Shown: positions 10,009-18,056 of the stretch, piece by piece | Layout: each line of letters opens with the position of its first letter | How positions within the stretch are numbered: position 1 is the first letter of the stretch | DNA from: Mucilaginibacter geliditolerans | GTDB lineage: Bacteria; Bacteroidota; Bacteroidia; Sphingobacteriales; Sphingobacteriaceae | Direction of reading: 5' to 3' | DNA: 64,000 nucleotides | Assembly (NCBI RefSeq): GCF_014200495.1 | Contig: NZ_JACHBY010000008.1 | Coordinates: forward strand, 124,001-188,000 | Translations under genes and position numbers: made by a program | The notes under the pieces: model-generated | What the model was told of the DNA's origin: nothing | Databases searched by the model: none | What the model saw: only the letters and a program-made list of their open reading frames with translations

Positions 10009-10173
10009 TAACTTTTTAAATTTTTTTAATAAGTAACGGTGGTTATAAAATTATCATGCGAAGTAGGTGTTCTTTAACAATAAATAAAATTTATTGAGTA
10101 AAAGCTAATTCAAGAAATTGGTGGAAGCATGTAAATCCATAATTATGTTTGGGAAAATAAAATTATGGAAAAA

Positions 10174-11283
10174 TTAAAGATTGAACAGCTTTAGTTGGTC
10201 TGTTGATTTCTCCGTCTTTTGTTTAGGCTCAAGCTCCCCGAAATTTGAGATAGATATGCCTAATAACCGTATTTTTTTGTCTTCGGGGTTAGTAGCGGTC
10301 AATAATTGCCTGGCGGTTGAGATTATGGTCTCAAAATCGCCAAATGGAGAGGTATAGGACCTGTTGCGGGTGATCTGCTTAAAATCACTGTATTTAATTT
10401 TAAGGGTAACAGTGCGGCCTTTTAAATTATATTTCTGCAGCCTGTCGCAAACGGTGTGTGCAATTTTATCCAGCTCCGCCTCCATTTCTTCAACGGTGGT
10501 TAGGTCATAGGGAAAGGTGTCTTCGGCGGCCAATGATTTTGTTTCGCGATCAGGCTGCACCTCGCGCTGATCGTCGCCCCGTACTATCCGGTAGTAAAAA
10601 TGCCCTGCTTTACCAAAATGCTTTACCAGTTCATCTTCTGGTAATTGCTTAAGATCGGCACCGGTATGCAAGCCCATTTTCTTCATCTTTTCGGCAGTTA
10701 CTTTACCTACGCCATGGAATTTCTCCACGGCCAGCTTTTCCATAAAGGCTTCGATAGCTGATGGCCCGATAAAGGTTAGCCCATCGGGCTTATTAATGTC
10801 AGATGCGATTTTGGCCACAAACTTATTTATAGATACACCTGCCGACGCAGTTAGTTGCAACTCATCTTTTATGGCCTGCTTTATTTGCTTCGCGATGTCA
10901 ATGGCCGAGCCTATGTTCTGTTTGTCGTTAGTAACATCAAGGTAGGCTTCATCTAACGATAGCGGTTCTATCAGGTCGGTATACCTGCTGAATATTTCCC
11001 TGATCTTTTGCGATACTTCTTTATAAGCGGCAAAGCGCGGGCGTACAAACGTAGCATGCGGGCACAGCTGCAAAGCTTGTTTTGATGGCATTGCCGAACG
11101 GATACCAAACTTACGGGCCTCATAGCTTGCAGTAGCCACTACGCCTCCACGACCCTCGGGCGAGCCGCCAACTACTAAGGGTATACCACGCAGTTCCGGG
11201 TTATCGCGCTGCTCAACCGACGCGTAAAAGGCATCCATATCAATGTGGATGATCTTACGATGTGTATGAGGAGGCGTTTCCAT
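10174..11283 (-). CDS. dinB: DNA polymerase IV (Y family)
   Basis: This 369-aa translesion polymerase shows the Y-family catalytic motifs HIDMDAFYASVEQ near the N terminus and SLDEAYLDVT near residue 105, giving the acidic metal-binding residues. A helix-hairpin-helix thumb (GVGKVTAEKMKKMGL) and a little-finger domain follow. The C terminus ends DQLKLFNL, a plausible sliding-clamp-binding peptide of the QLxLF type. It bypasses damaged template bases with low fidelity. It is divergent from csaA, and the shared upstream region holds a long inverted repeat. No LexA-like operator was recognised. Confidence 0.96.
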   Translation of the reverse strand: METPPHTHRKIIHIDMDAFYASVEQRDNPELRGIPLVVGGSPEGRGGVVATASYEARKFGIRSAMPSKQALQLCPHATFVRPRFAAYKEVSQKIREIFSRYTDLIEPLSLDEAYLDVTNDKQNIGSAIDIAKQIKQAIKDELQLTASAGVSINKFVAKIASDINKPDGLTFIGPSAIEAFMEKLAVEKFHGVGKVTAEKMKKMGLHTGADLKQLPEDELVKHFGKAGHFYYRIVRGDDQREVQPDRETKSLAAEDTFPYDLTTVEEMEAELDKIAHTVCDRLQKYNLKGRTVTLKIKYSDFKQITRNRSYTSPFGDFETIISTARQLLTATNPEDKKIRLLGISISNFGELEPKQKTEKSTDQLKLFNL

Positions 11284-11295
11284 TAATTGAATAAA

Positions 11296-11394
11296 ACACG
11301 AATTTCACGAATTAGTGCTAATTGTACGAATTTAAATGTTGCACGGATTTCAATAAAGATTAGTGAAATTCGCTTTAATTCGTGCAATTCGTGT
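11296..11394. repeat. Long inverted repeat E1 (CACGAATT units)
   Basis: Arms at 11296-11323 and 11367-11394 match over 28 bases with four mismatches. Each is built from repeated ACGAATT-type units. It fills most of the divergent dinB/csaA intergenic space and touches the csaA promoter region. Confidence 0.8.
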
Positions 11395-11405
11395 GCGTAG
11401 CTTAT

Positions 11406-11413
11406 TATATTTG
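11406..11413 (+). promoter_or_regulatory. -7 promoter element of csaA
   Basis: TATATTTG matches TAnnTTTG and ends only five bases before the csaA ATG at 11419, implying a very short or absent 5' leader. No clear -33 TTG is visible; the repeat E1 occupies that position. Confidence 0.55.
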
Positions 11414-11418
11414 CCCTT

Positions 11419-11754
11419 ATGGAACCCATTACATGGCATGATTTTGAAAAGGTGGAATTACGCGCCGGAACTATATTGGAAGTAGCGGACTTCCCCGAAG
11501 CGCGTAAACCGGCTTATATGGTTAAGGTTGATTTCGGCGAGTACGGTATTAAATGGTCGAGCGCGCAGATCACCAAACACTATACTAAGGACGAATTGCT
11601 TGGCAGGCAGATCATCGGCGTAATAAACTTTCCTAAAAAGCAGATCGCTACATTTATGTCGGAATTCCTGGTGACAGGCATGGCCGATGAAAATGGCGAC
11701 ATTGTATTAACAACTATTGATAAACCGGTGCCCAATGGCAATAAATTAATATAA
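11419..11754 (+). CDS. csaA: CsaA-type tRNA-binding / chaperone-like protein
   Basis: This small 111-aa single-domain OB-fold protein of the tRNA_bind (EMAP-II-like) family has VELRAGTILEVADFPEARKP at the N terminus, KWSSAQITKHY in the middle and a C-terminal VPNGNKLI. CsaA binds tRNA or acts as a secretion-linked chaperone in Bacillus; its role here is inferred from the family. It is two bases upstream of the next gene, followed by tadA, so three genes likely share one transcript with a common tRNA theme. Confidence 0.9.
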   Translation: MEPITWHDFEKVELRAGTILEVADFPEARKPAYMVKVDFGEYGIKWSSAQITKHYTKDELLGRQIIGVINFPKKQIATFMSEFLVTGMADENGDIVLTTIDKPVPNGNKLI

Positions 11755-11756
11755 AC

Positions 11757-12146
11757 ATGAATTTTTCGAACATATTGATCGGCCCGCATTTGATCGGCCT
11801 TATTTTTATAGTGATAGGCTTACTGCAAAAGTATTTGCCACCCAAAGGTATAAACAGATGGTATGGCTACCGTACACCCGCCGCGCGTACCAATCAGCAA
11901 ACCTGGGATGAGGCTAACGGCTACTCGGCTAATTTTATGATAAAAGCTGGCTTTTTTGCGTTGATAATTGGTTTTGTGATCTACTCGGGGATGATCTATT
12001 TTAATGTTGATTATAATACGCAAAAGATGGTGGATTACTTTATCCTCTTCGGCGGGGCGATGGGGATAGGTATACTATCAACCATGGTAACGGAAAGCCA
12101 CCTGAAAAGAACCTTTAAAAAGATCGACTTTAAGAAACGTAAATGA
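11757..12146 (+). CDS. SdpI-family integral membrane protein
   Basis: The 129-aa protein has three hydrophobic segments (about 7-24, 62-80 and 90-108) and the signature GINRWYGYRTPAA near residue 30, as in SdpI/YhfL-like proteins. SdpI is the immunity protein for a Bacillus killing factor, but most homologues have no demonstrated function, so immunity should not be assumed. It begins two bases after csaA and its stop overlaps the tadA start (ATGA), giving a tight three-gene operon. The charged C-terminal tail (TFKKIDFKKRK) should be cytoplasmic. Confidence 0.8.
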   Translation: MNFSNILIGPHLIGLIFIVIGLLQKYLPPKGINRWYGYRTPAARTNQQTWDEANGYSANFMIKAGFFALIIGFVIYSGMIYFNVDYNTQKMVDYFILFGGAMGIGILSTMVTESHLKRTFKKIDFKKRK

Positions 12147-12613
12147 GGTATATTAATTTTAGCGATGAACCGCCGGCTATGTCGCCGGATGAGTTTTTTA
12201 TGAACGAGGCGCTAAAGGAAGCCCGGCTTGCTTTGGCTGAGAAAGAAATACCCATTGGCGCTGTAGTGGTATGCAAAGGGCAGATCATCGGCCGCGGCCA
12301 TAATTTAACTGAACGCTTGACAGATGTATCGGCCCATGCCGAAATGCAGGCGCTTACCGCCGCTGCCAATTATATGGGCGGTAAATATTTAAAGGAATGT
12401 ACCTTATATGTAACCCTGGAGCCCTGCGTAATGTGTGCCGGCGCTGCGTATTGGTTTCAGCTGGGTAAAATAGTGTTTGGTGCCTATGATGTTAAGCTGG
12501 GTTTCGGTAGATTGAACCAGAAGATAACCCACCCCAAAACCATCATCACCGGTGGTATCCGCGAAAATGAATGCGCGGAGTTGGTACGGAACTTTTTTAA
12601 AAGTAAAAGATAG
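12143..12613 (+). CDS. tadA: Nucleoside deaminase, tRNA adenosine deaminase-like
   Basis: This 156-aa zinc-dependent deaminase carries the HAEMQA motif (zinc His and catalytic Glu) and PCVMCAGA (zinc Cys pair), with PIGAVVV upstream. TadA converts adenosine-34 of tRNA-Arg to inosine. The motif details fit TadA better than guanine or cytosine deaminases, although the paralogues are hard to separate by eye. The start codon overlaps the stop of the SdpI-like gene. Coupling to csaA, a tRNA-binding protein, supports the tRNA role. Confidence 0.88.
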   Translation: MRYINFSDEPPAMSPDEFFMNEALKEARLALAEKEIPIGAVVVCKGQIIGRGHNLTERLTDVSAHAEMQALTAAANYMGGKYLKECTLYVTLEPCVMCAGAAYWFQLGKIVFGAYDVKLGFGRLNQKITHPKTIITGGIRENECAELVRNFFKSKR

Positions 12614-12620
12614 CTCATTA

Positions 12621-12986
12621 GTTCACTGGTTCATTAGTTCATTGCAACGACCGGGTGAGTTGGCGAAGCGCGTTGAAGTTCTGTGTTAGGGATTGAAGCG
12701 GGTACCGGCCTTGTGCCTAATGCCTGCAGGCGTATGAGTGTAAAGCCCGGGCCAAAGGCAACACCCAAATCTCCAACCGTCATCCTGAACTTGTTTCAGG
12801 ATCCCACAGGACAGGTCAACATCATGCTGTTTACTTAGCATGTGAGGTGCTGAAACAAGTAGCAATATAATACTTATCAGCGCTCCGCTATCTCACCCCG
12901 ACATTGTTTCACTTGTCGACCCTCTCTACGCTACGCGTAAAGAGCGCTAGGCGCCATTGCACCAATGAACTGATGAACCAGTGAAC
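12621..12986. repeat. Long inverted repeat E2 (TTCATTAGTTCA units)
   Basis: Arms at 12621-12644 and 12963-12986 are reverse complements with one mismatch in 24 bases and enclose 318 bases. Related single arms occur at 28140-28166. Confidence 0.85.
12779..12862. repeat. Repeat C1 (GTCATCCTGAACTTGTTTCAGGAT family), degenerate right half
   Basis: The left end starts GTCATCCTGAACTTG. The right half keeps GGTGCTGAAACAAGT but then breaks off, lacking the TCAGCATGAC end present in copy C2 near 63442. Confidence 0.75.
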
Positions 12987-13045
12987 AAATGAACAATCAA
13001 CCAATAAATGACATTTATTTAGAACAAAAAATATGTTTCAAACCT

Positions 13046-13053
13046 TATATTTG
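13046..13053 (+). promoter_or_regulatory. -7 promoter element of the superoxide dismutase gene
   Basis: TATATTTG matches TAnnTTTG 36 bases before the ATG. No convincing -33 TTG is seen at the usual distance. Confidence 0.5.
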
Positions 13054-13089
13054 CTCAGTACTATCTTTAAAACTTAAAAACTCACCATT

Positions 13090-13698
13090 ATGGCATTCAC
13101 ACTACCGGCGTTACCTTACGCTACCGATGCATTAGAACCGCATATTGATAAATTGACCATGGAAATTCACCATGGCAAGCACCACCAGGCTTATGTTACC
13201 AATTTAAACAAAGCGTTGGAAGGTAAACCTGAGGCTGATAGCAGCATTGATGATATCATCAAAAATATTTCGAAATTCCCACCAGCAGTACGTAACAATG
13301 GTGGCGGTCATTATAACCACACTTTATTCTGGACATTACTTTCACCAAACGGTGGCGGCGAGCCTACAGGCCCTTTAGCTGATGCTATCAAGAGTACTTT
13401 TGGTTCATTTGATGAATTTAAAACTAAAGTATCAGAAGCTGGTGCAACCCGTTTTGGATCAGGTTGGGCATGGTTAATTGTTACTCCTGATAAAAAATTA
13501 GCAGTAACATCAACCCCTAACCAGGATAATCCTTTAATGGATATTGCTGAAGTAAAAGGCACGCCAGTTTTAGGTATTGATGTTTGGGAACATGCTTACT
13601 ATTTGAAATACCAAAACCGTCGCCCTGATTATTTAGCGGCTATATGGAATGTGATCAACTGGAACCACGTTTCAGAATTGTACGCGAAAGCGGTATAA
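13090..13698 (+). CDS. sodA: Superoxide dismutase, Mn/Fe family
   Basis: This 202-aa protein covers the full Fe/Mn-SOD length. The metal ligands are His in [11 protein letters not shown], His in [11 protein letters not shown], Asp in [10 protein letters not shown] and His in the same segment. The GGGHYNH stretch and TPNQDNPL favour the manganese or cambialistic type. No signal peptide is seen, so it is a cytoplasmic enzyme that dismutates superoxide to peroxide and oxygen. It is a single gene with its own promoter and terminator. The sodA/sodB distinction is by motif only. Confidence 0.95.
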   Translation: MAFTLPALPYATDALEPHIDKLTMEIHHGKHHQAYVTNLNKALEGKPEADSSIDDIIKNISKFPPAVRNNGGGHYNHTLFWTLLSPNGGGEPTGPLADAIKSTFGSFDEFKTKVSEAGATRFGSGWAWLIVTPDKKLAVTSTPNQDNPLMDIAEVKGTPVLGIDVWEHAYYLKYQNRRPDYLAAIWNVINWNHVSELYAKAV

Positions 13699-13733
13699 GC
13701 CCAAGCCCTATGAAGGGGGAATTATAAAAAGTT

Positions 13734-13768
13734 AAAACGGCAGAGGTATATAACCCTGCCGTTTTTTT
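13734..13768 (+). terminator. Intrinsic terminator after sod
   Basis: AAACGGCAG and CTGCCGTTT pair around a short loop and are followed by a run of T. It lies 36 bases past the sod stop. Confidence 0.9.
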
Positions 13769-13803
13769 TATGTTTTCTAAATCATTGTATTTAAAAAACC
13801 ACC

Positions 13804-14046
13804 TTAATTGTATTGCCAACTTTTTTGTTTAATAATGTTGTCAATTAATAAAAGTTCGGTAACGTCCTGTCCGAAAACATCGGCAATTTTAAAAAGTATA
13901 CTTAGTGATATTAAGGTATATCCTAACTCAATTTTACTGTAAGCATTTTGTGAAATATTTAGCTTAGTGGCAACATCTAATTGAGTAAAATTTTTGTGTT
14001 TCCTGATTTTCTTAATATTTTTCAAAACGATTTCGATCCTGTCCAT
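13804..14046 (-). CDS. Small XRE-family helix-turn-helix regulator
   Basis: The 80-aa protein is almost entirely an HTH_3 domain (NIKKIRKHKNFTQLDVATKL, then NISQNAYSKIELG), ending after FGQDVTELLLID. It presumably binds DNA as a dimer. It is a lone gene with no obvious toxin, phage or restriction partner nearby. Targets cannot be read from the sequence. Similar small stand-alone XRE proteins are common in Sphingobacteriaceae. It is convergent with sod and divergent from the oxidoreductase operon, which it could regulate. Confidence 0.85.
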   Translation of the reverse strand: MDRIEIVLKNIKKIRKHKNFTQLDVATKLNISQNAYSKIELGYTLISLSILFKIADVFGQDVTELLLIDNIIKQKSWQYN

Positions 14047-14209
14047 ACATCTGTGTTTAATTTATTCGTTACTTTATAAATAGTTAATATTCTGCATCGG
14101 GATAATTGATAAACTAACACTAATTTGTTTTGCAACTAACTTATTTATTTACAACATAATAAGTGTTTTTAAGTTTTATTTAATCTCTGCATCCACCTAA
14201 TGTTAAATA

Positions 14210-15205
14210 ATGAAAGCCATAGTTCTTGAAGCGGCTGATAAGCCATTAGTATTTAAAGAAGTTGATAAACCTGTACTAGCTCCCGGTGATGCCCTGGTGC
14301 AGATAAAAGCCGCAGCCCTAAACCGCCGCGATTACTGGATAACTGCAAGTAAATATGCCGGGATAAAATATCCAACCATATTAGGCTCCGATGGGGCAGG
14401 CATAGTAACTGAAGTTGGCAGTGAAGCCGACCAGCATTGGGTAGGGCAGGAGGTGATCATCAATCCCGGTTATGGTTGGGGCGATAATGATAATTTCCAA
14501 TCGGATGATTTTAAGATACTGGGCCTGCCGGCTGATGGTACTTTTGCCGAATATGTAAAAGTACAAGCGCAGCACTTGCACCATAAGCCTGCGCATTTGG
14601 ATTGGGAGCATGCAGCGGCAATACCACTTGCCGCTTTAACAACCTATCGTGCTTTGTTTACCAAAGGCAAAGCTAAAAAAGGCGACAAGGTATTAATAAC
14701 AGGCGTAGGCGGTGGTACAGGCGTGTTTGCCCTGCAACTGGCAAAGGCAGCGGGTTGCCAGGTGTTTGTAACCTCAGGATCGGGTGATAAGATTGAGCGG
14801 GCACGGCAACTGGGCGCATCGGCAGGTGTAAATTATAAAGCGCAGGATTGGGCCGAACAATTATTGCAACTGGCCGGAGGCTTTGATGTGATCATCGACA
14901 GCGCTTTGGGCGATGGCTTTGCCAAGCTGCCTGACCTGTGTAATCCCGGAGGGCGAATTGTGATATTTGGAGGAACCGCAGGAAATATACCGCCTTTGAA
15001 CGGGCGTAAAATTTTTTGGCGACAACTGCAGATCATCGGCACGATGATGGGTAGTCCGGATGATTTTAAGGGGATGCTGGAGCTGGTGAATGAACATAAA
15101 ATAGTACCTGTTATTGATGAGGTGTTCCCTTTAGCTAATGCTGATGATGCAGTAAAGAAAATGGAAAACTCATCGCAGTTTGGTAAGATAGTTTTACGCG
15201 CCTAA
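14210..15205 (+). CDS. Zinc-independent quinone oxidoreductase-like alcohol dehydrogenase (MDR superfamily)
   Basis: The 331-aa MDR protein has an N-terminal GroES-like domain (ALNRRDYWITASKY, then GSDGAGIVTEVG) and a Rossmann domain with VLITGVGGGTGVFALQ near residue 164. The cysteine ligands for catalytic and structural zinc are not visible, which fits the quinone oxidoreductase branch rather than true alcohol dehydrogenases. It probably reduces a quinone or enone with NADPH. It is followed three bases later by a ferredoxin-reductase-type gene, so the two are likely co-transcribed. Confidence 0.85.
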   Translation: MKAIVLEAADKPLVFKEVDKPVLAPGDALVQIKAAALNRRDYWITASKYAGIKYPTILGSDGAGIVTEVGSEADQHWVGQEVIINPGYGWGDNDNFQSDDFKILGLPADGTFAEYVKVQAQHLHHKPAHLDWEHAAAIPLAALTTYRALFTKGKAKKGDKVLITGVGGGTGVFALQLAKAAGCQVFVTSGSGDKIERARQLGASAGVNYKAQDWAEQLLQLAGGFDVIIDSALGDGFAKLPDLCNPGGRIVIFGGTAGNIPPLNGRKIFWRQLQIIGTMMGSPDDFKGMLELVNEHKIVPVIDEVFPLANADDAVKKMENSSQFGKIVLRA

Positions 15206-15208
15206 ATT

Positions 15209-16222
15209 ATGCTCCGGTTAAAAGTTGAAGCTATAAAATGGGAACTGCCGGATACGGCCACTTTTTTATTGAGCGAAGCTGATGGTAAAAAAATAAGCTA
15301 TAAAGCAGGACAGTTTATTACGCTGATATTTGATCATCATAACGAAGAGATCCGCAGGTCATATTCCCTAAGTTCATCTCCTGATGAGGATTTGCTGGCC
15401 ATCACCGTTAAACGGATAGCCAATGGCGAGATCTCCCGCTTTTTACTAATTAAAATTAAACCGGGGGATATTATAAATGCCGAAGCGCCCGCAGGCAGGT
15501 TCATTCTCCAGGATTTTGCTGATGAAAAGGATATTATACTTTTTGCCGCCGGTAGCGGGATAACACCCATATTATCGCAGCTTAAATATACCCTTAAGCG
15601 CCCCGGTAAAAGTAAGATCACCTTAATATATAGTAGCGCCGATGCGGAATCGATTCTATTTAATGGGGAATTAAATGCACTGACAGTCAGCTACTCTGAC
15701 AGATTGACCGTCATTAAATTATTAAGCAGCGAGGGTAAAAGACTAAATAATATAATTGTTGAACAATTAGTTAAACAGGTTATAAAGCATGATCTGGCTA
15801 AAGCCGAATTTTATTTATGCGGCCCGTTTACCTATATGCGCATGATAAGGCTCACCCTGTTATATATGGGGATTGAACCTGCGCAGATACGAAAAGAAAA
15901 TTTTGTGCTGGAAACTATTAACGTAACCGAAAGTCGCATAACTTTTCCGCCACGTACCATCAGAATAAAGTTTAAAGCTGAAACTTACGATGTGGTTGTT
16001 GGTGAAAATCAATCTATTTTACAAGCGGCCTTACAAAATGGCATTCAATTACCATATAGCTGCCGTAATGGCATTTGCTCGGCCTGTACAGCCATGTGCA
16101 AGGATGGTGGGGTAAGCATGGTTAAAAATGATGTACTAACTGATCTTGATTTGTCGCAGGGCTGGATTTTAACTTGTACTGGGCATCCGGTAAGGGATGA
16201 TGTGGTGATAAGCTTTTTGTAG
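15209..16222 (+). CDS. Ferredoxin-NADP reductase-type oxidoreductase with C-terminal 2Fe-2S domain (PaaE/HmpX-like)
   Basis: Three domains are visible in 337 aa: an FAD-binding barrel (RRSYSLSSSP near 51), an NAD(P)-binding domain (FAAGSGITPILS near 113 and FYLCGPFTYM) and a plant-type 2Fe-2S ferredoxin domain from about 255, with CRNGICSACTAMC and a fourth Cys in LTCTGHP. This layout passes electrons from NAD(P)H through FAD to the cluster and on to an oxygenase or desaturase. No oxygenase lies nearby, so the partner is unknown. It probably shares a transcript with the upstream oxidoreductase. Confidence 0.88.
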   Translation: MLRLKVEAIKWELPDTATFLLSEADGKKISYKAGQFITLIFDHHNEEIRRSYSLSSSPDEDLLAITVKRIANGEISRFLLIKIKPGDIINAEAPAGRFILQDFADEKDIILFAAGSGITPILSQLKYTLKRPGKSKITLIYSSADAESILFNGELNALTVSYSDRLTVIKLLSSEGKRLNNIIVEQLVKQVIKHDLAKAEFYLCGPFTYMRMIRLTLLYMGIEPAQIRKENFVLETINVTESRITFPPRTIRIKFKAETYDVVVGENQSILQAALQNGIQLPYSCRNGICSACTAMCKDGGVSMVKNDVLTDLDLSQGWILTCTGHPVRDDVVISFL

Positions 16223-16241
16223 TAGGATCTTATCAAAAGTG

Positions 16242-16327
16242 TGTCATTGCGAGCGATAGCGCGGCAACCTCGTCGCATGTATATCGAACGCGACGAGGTT
16301 GCTTCGTCGTCCCTCCTCGCAATGACA
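16242..16327. repeat. Palindromic repeat A2, asymmetric arms
   Basis: The left arm starts TGTCATTGCGAGCGATAGCG and the right arm, reverse-complemented, starts TGTCATTGCGAGGAGGGACG. Both arms end in GCAACCTCGTCGC, so the outer and inner segments pair while the middle does not. It lies between convergent genes. The rest of the 16223-16566 gap holds a minus-strand terminator and no gene. Confidence 0.88.
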
Positions 16328-16344
16328 TGAGTAGAGATTCCCCT

Positions 16345-16400
16345 AAAAAATAAAAAGCCTCCCAACCTTGCGTCGGGAGACTTTCAACCTAAACCTTATC
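16345..16400 (-). terminator. Intrinsic terminator on the minus strand, possibly ending a small RNA
   Basis: On the minus strand, AAAGTCTCCC pairs with GGGAGGCTTT and is followed by TTTATTTTTT. It is preceded by AAGGTTTAGGTTG, similar to the segment before the 3612-3660 hairpin. It lies about 165 bases past the anti-sigma gene stop. Confidence 0.65.
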
Positions 16401-16566
16401 ACAATTAAACCAGCAAGGATGCTAGTTCGTGTATTGTATTTCAATTATTGTGCCAAAAACACTTATGTGCTAAATATTGTTTTTAATTTGTTGAAATAAA
16501 AGTAGTTGTAGTAAATAAACCCCAAATTTCAACAAATAAATAACGGAACAGATTTGGCTGTCAGTG

Positions 16567-17103
16567 TTATTGTTGTTTTTGCTGTCCTGTAGTTTGAACA
16601 CTGTTGTTTGCTTTTGCCAATCCTTTTTTACGCAGATAAGTATCAAATAAATACAAGCCTAAAACTACATCAAAAAACAGGAAGCCTTTCGTTACAGGTC
16701 CTGTAAACAGGTTTCGCAGATCAGGAAGCGCTATTTTTGACGGCGTATGACTGCTGCTTGCAAAAATGGCCGACCAATGAATACTCGCCAAAGCAACTAT
16801 TAATATAATGCTGATGGTAAACACAAAGAACAATCCAATGCCCTTTATTATCCGCTGATCAATAGCTGCTTTAAGCGGCTTGCTGGCATGCTCGGCACGT
16901 ATGGTTTCCATTACATTGTAGGTAAAGGCCATTGGCGGCTCATCCAGCTCCATAGCGGTGAACTCGGCATTAAGCAATACCAGTTCATTGTATTTTTTAC
17001 GATACACCTCATCCTGCTCAATCAGCAAAGCAATAGCATGCTCATCCTCTGGCGTGCAGGAGCCATCAATGTAATTCCAGAGTTTCTCTTCTATACTGTT
17101 CAT
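16567..17103 (-). CDS. Probable anti-sigma factor, membrane protein
   Basis: This 178-aa protein overlaps the sigma gene by four bases (ATGA), the usual layout for a sigma/anti-sigma pair. The N-terminal 65 residues are acidic and helical (EEKLWNYIDGSCTPEDE), resembling the cytoplasmic sigma-binding part of Bacteroidota anti-sigma proteins. No zinc-binding HxxxCxxC motif is seen. Two hydrophobic segments (about 88-108 and 142-157) anchor it in the inner membrane. The C-terminal tail is Gln-rich. The function comes from context and architecture; the sequence itself is not recognisable beyond that. Confidence 0.7.
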   Translation of the reverse strand: MNSIEEKLWNYIDGSCTPEDEHAIALLIEQDEVYRKKYNELVLLNAEFTAMELDEPPMAFTYNVMETIRAEHASKPLKAAIDQRIIKGIGLFFVFTISIILIVALASIHWSAIFASSSHTPSKIALPDLRNLFTGPVTKGFLFFDVVLGLYLFDTYLRKKGLAKANNSVQTTGQQKQQ

Positions 17104-17681
17104 ATCAGTTCTTTCACCTCACCTTTTAAATTCCGCTCCAGCTTCTCTTTTAAACGCTGGCGTGCCCTAAATAGTTTAACCTTAACTGTATTTGGGTCCA
17201 TGCCCATAGTTTGTCCTATTTCTTCAAGCGATTGCTCGCCGTTATAAAACAAGGTAATAATCGTAGCATCATCAGGCAAAAGCTGGGCTATGGCCTGGTT
17301 CAGGTAGTACGACCTTGATTTATTTTCTACATTATTAACATCATAACCGCTGGTTTGGTTCTCGATCTGGATAAAAGTATTTTCATCATCTATCGAATCC
17401 GTATCAACCCGTTTTTTACGCAGGGCTGTCATAGCGGTAGTATATACAATGCTATACAGCCATGTTGTAAATTTCGCTTGCCGCTGAAACGAGGCAAGCG
17501 AGCGGTATGCCTTTATAAAACAATCCTGTGCAATTTCTTCGGCATCTTCCCTGGTTTTGGCAAACCGTTGTGCCAGGGTAAACACAAACCGCTGGTGCCG
17601 CTTAATCAGATCAGCATAAGCCGACTGGTCGCCCGCCAGGGTTTGTTCAATTAGTTCTATATCCGATAGCTTGCTCTGCAT
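17100..17681 (-). CDS. RNA polymerase ECF-type sigma factor
   Basis: The 193-aa protein has sigma-70 region 2 (DLIKRHQRFVFTLAQRF, then DCFIKAYRSLASFQ and KFTTWLYSIVYTTA) and region 4 (LFYNGEQSLEEIGQTMGMDP, then VKVKLFRARQRLKEKL). The order and length are those of group 4 sigma factors. It is co-transcribed with the putative membrane anti-sigma. A DUF6249 gene starts 376 bases away on the other strand. The stimulus is unknown. Confidence 0.92.
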   Translation of the reverse strand: MQSKLSDIELIEQTLAGDQSAYADLIKRHQRFVFTLAQRFAKTREDAEEIAQDCFIKAYRSLASFQRQAKFTTWLYSIVYTTAMTALRKKRVDTDSIDDENTFIQIENQTSGYDVNNVENKSRSYYLNQAIAQLLPDDATIITLFYNGEQSLEEIGQTMGMDPNTVKVKLFRARQRLKEKLERNLKGEVKELI

Positions 17682-17762
17682 TGTTATAGCTCTATGACGC
17701 CATGCCGAGGATTAAGGTTACACATTAATGTAAAGATAAAATTTTCAGTTTATTTATTTCCC

Positions 17763-17850
17763 ATGTCATTGCGAGGAGGAACGACGTGGCAACCTCGTCG
17801 CTTGAAGATTGAACGCGACGAGGTTGCCGCGCTATCGCTCGCAATGACAT
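17763..17850. repeat. Palindromic repeat A3, asymmetric arms, inverted relative to A2
   Basis: The left arm begins ATGTCATTGCGAGGAGGAAC and the right arm ends GCGCTATCGCTCGCAATGAC. The inner GGCAACCTCGTCGC segments pair. A2 and A3 bracket the sigma/anti-sigma operon in opposite orientation. No gene is seen elsewhere in 17682-18056. Confidence 0.88.
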
Positions 17851-18056
17851 GTATATAATAATAGGTCATGCTGAAGAACGAAATATCTATTATACAAGCA
17901 GCCGGTTGAGAATGCTATCGCTCAGCAATATAATTGATTTATATTTTTTCACAAGTACTGTAACCTGTTTAAAAACAGTGTAGTCATAGCTTACAAATAC
18001 ACCAATAGGGTGCTTGAAAAAACAAAAAATTAAATAAATTCTTAAATTTAAATATT

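Larger units (their letters stand above)
12614..13089. other. Gene-free mosaic of nested repeats
   Basis: This 476-base gap before sod holds no credible gene. It has an outer inverted repeat (E2), a GC-rich block at 12686-12753 (GGGATTGAAGCGG to AAAGCCCGGGCC), a degenerate copy of repeat family C at 12779-12862, and the sod promoter at its right end. Confidence 0.75.

Noticed and set aside
11757..12146. SdpI-like protein as evidence for a toxin-immunity system
   Set aside because: No SdpC-type toxin or SdpA/SdpB partner is present, and the gene sits in an operon with csaA and tadA.
16045..16365. A 106-codon minus-strand frame starting in repeat A2
   Set aside because: It spans a palindromic repeat and the 3' end of the reductase gene, and its sequence is a translation of the repeat arms.
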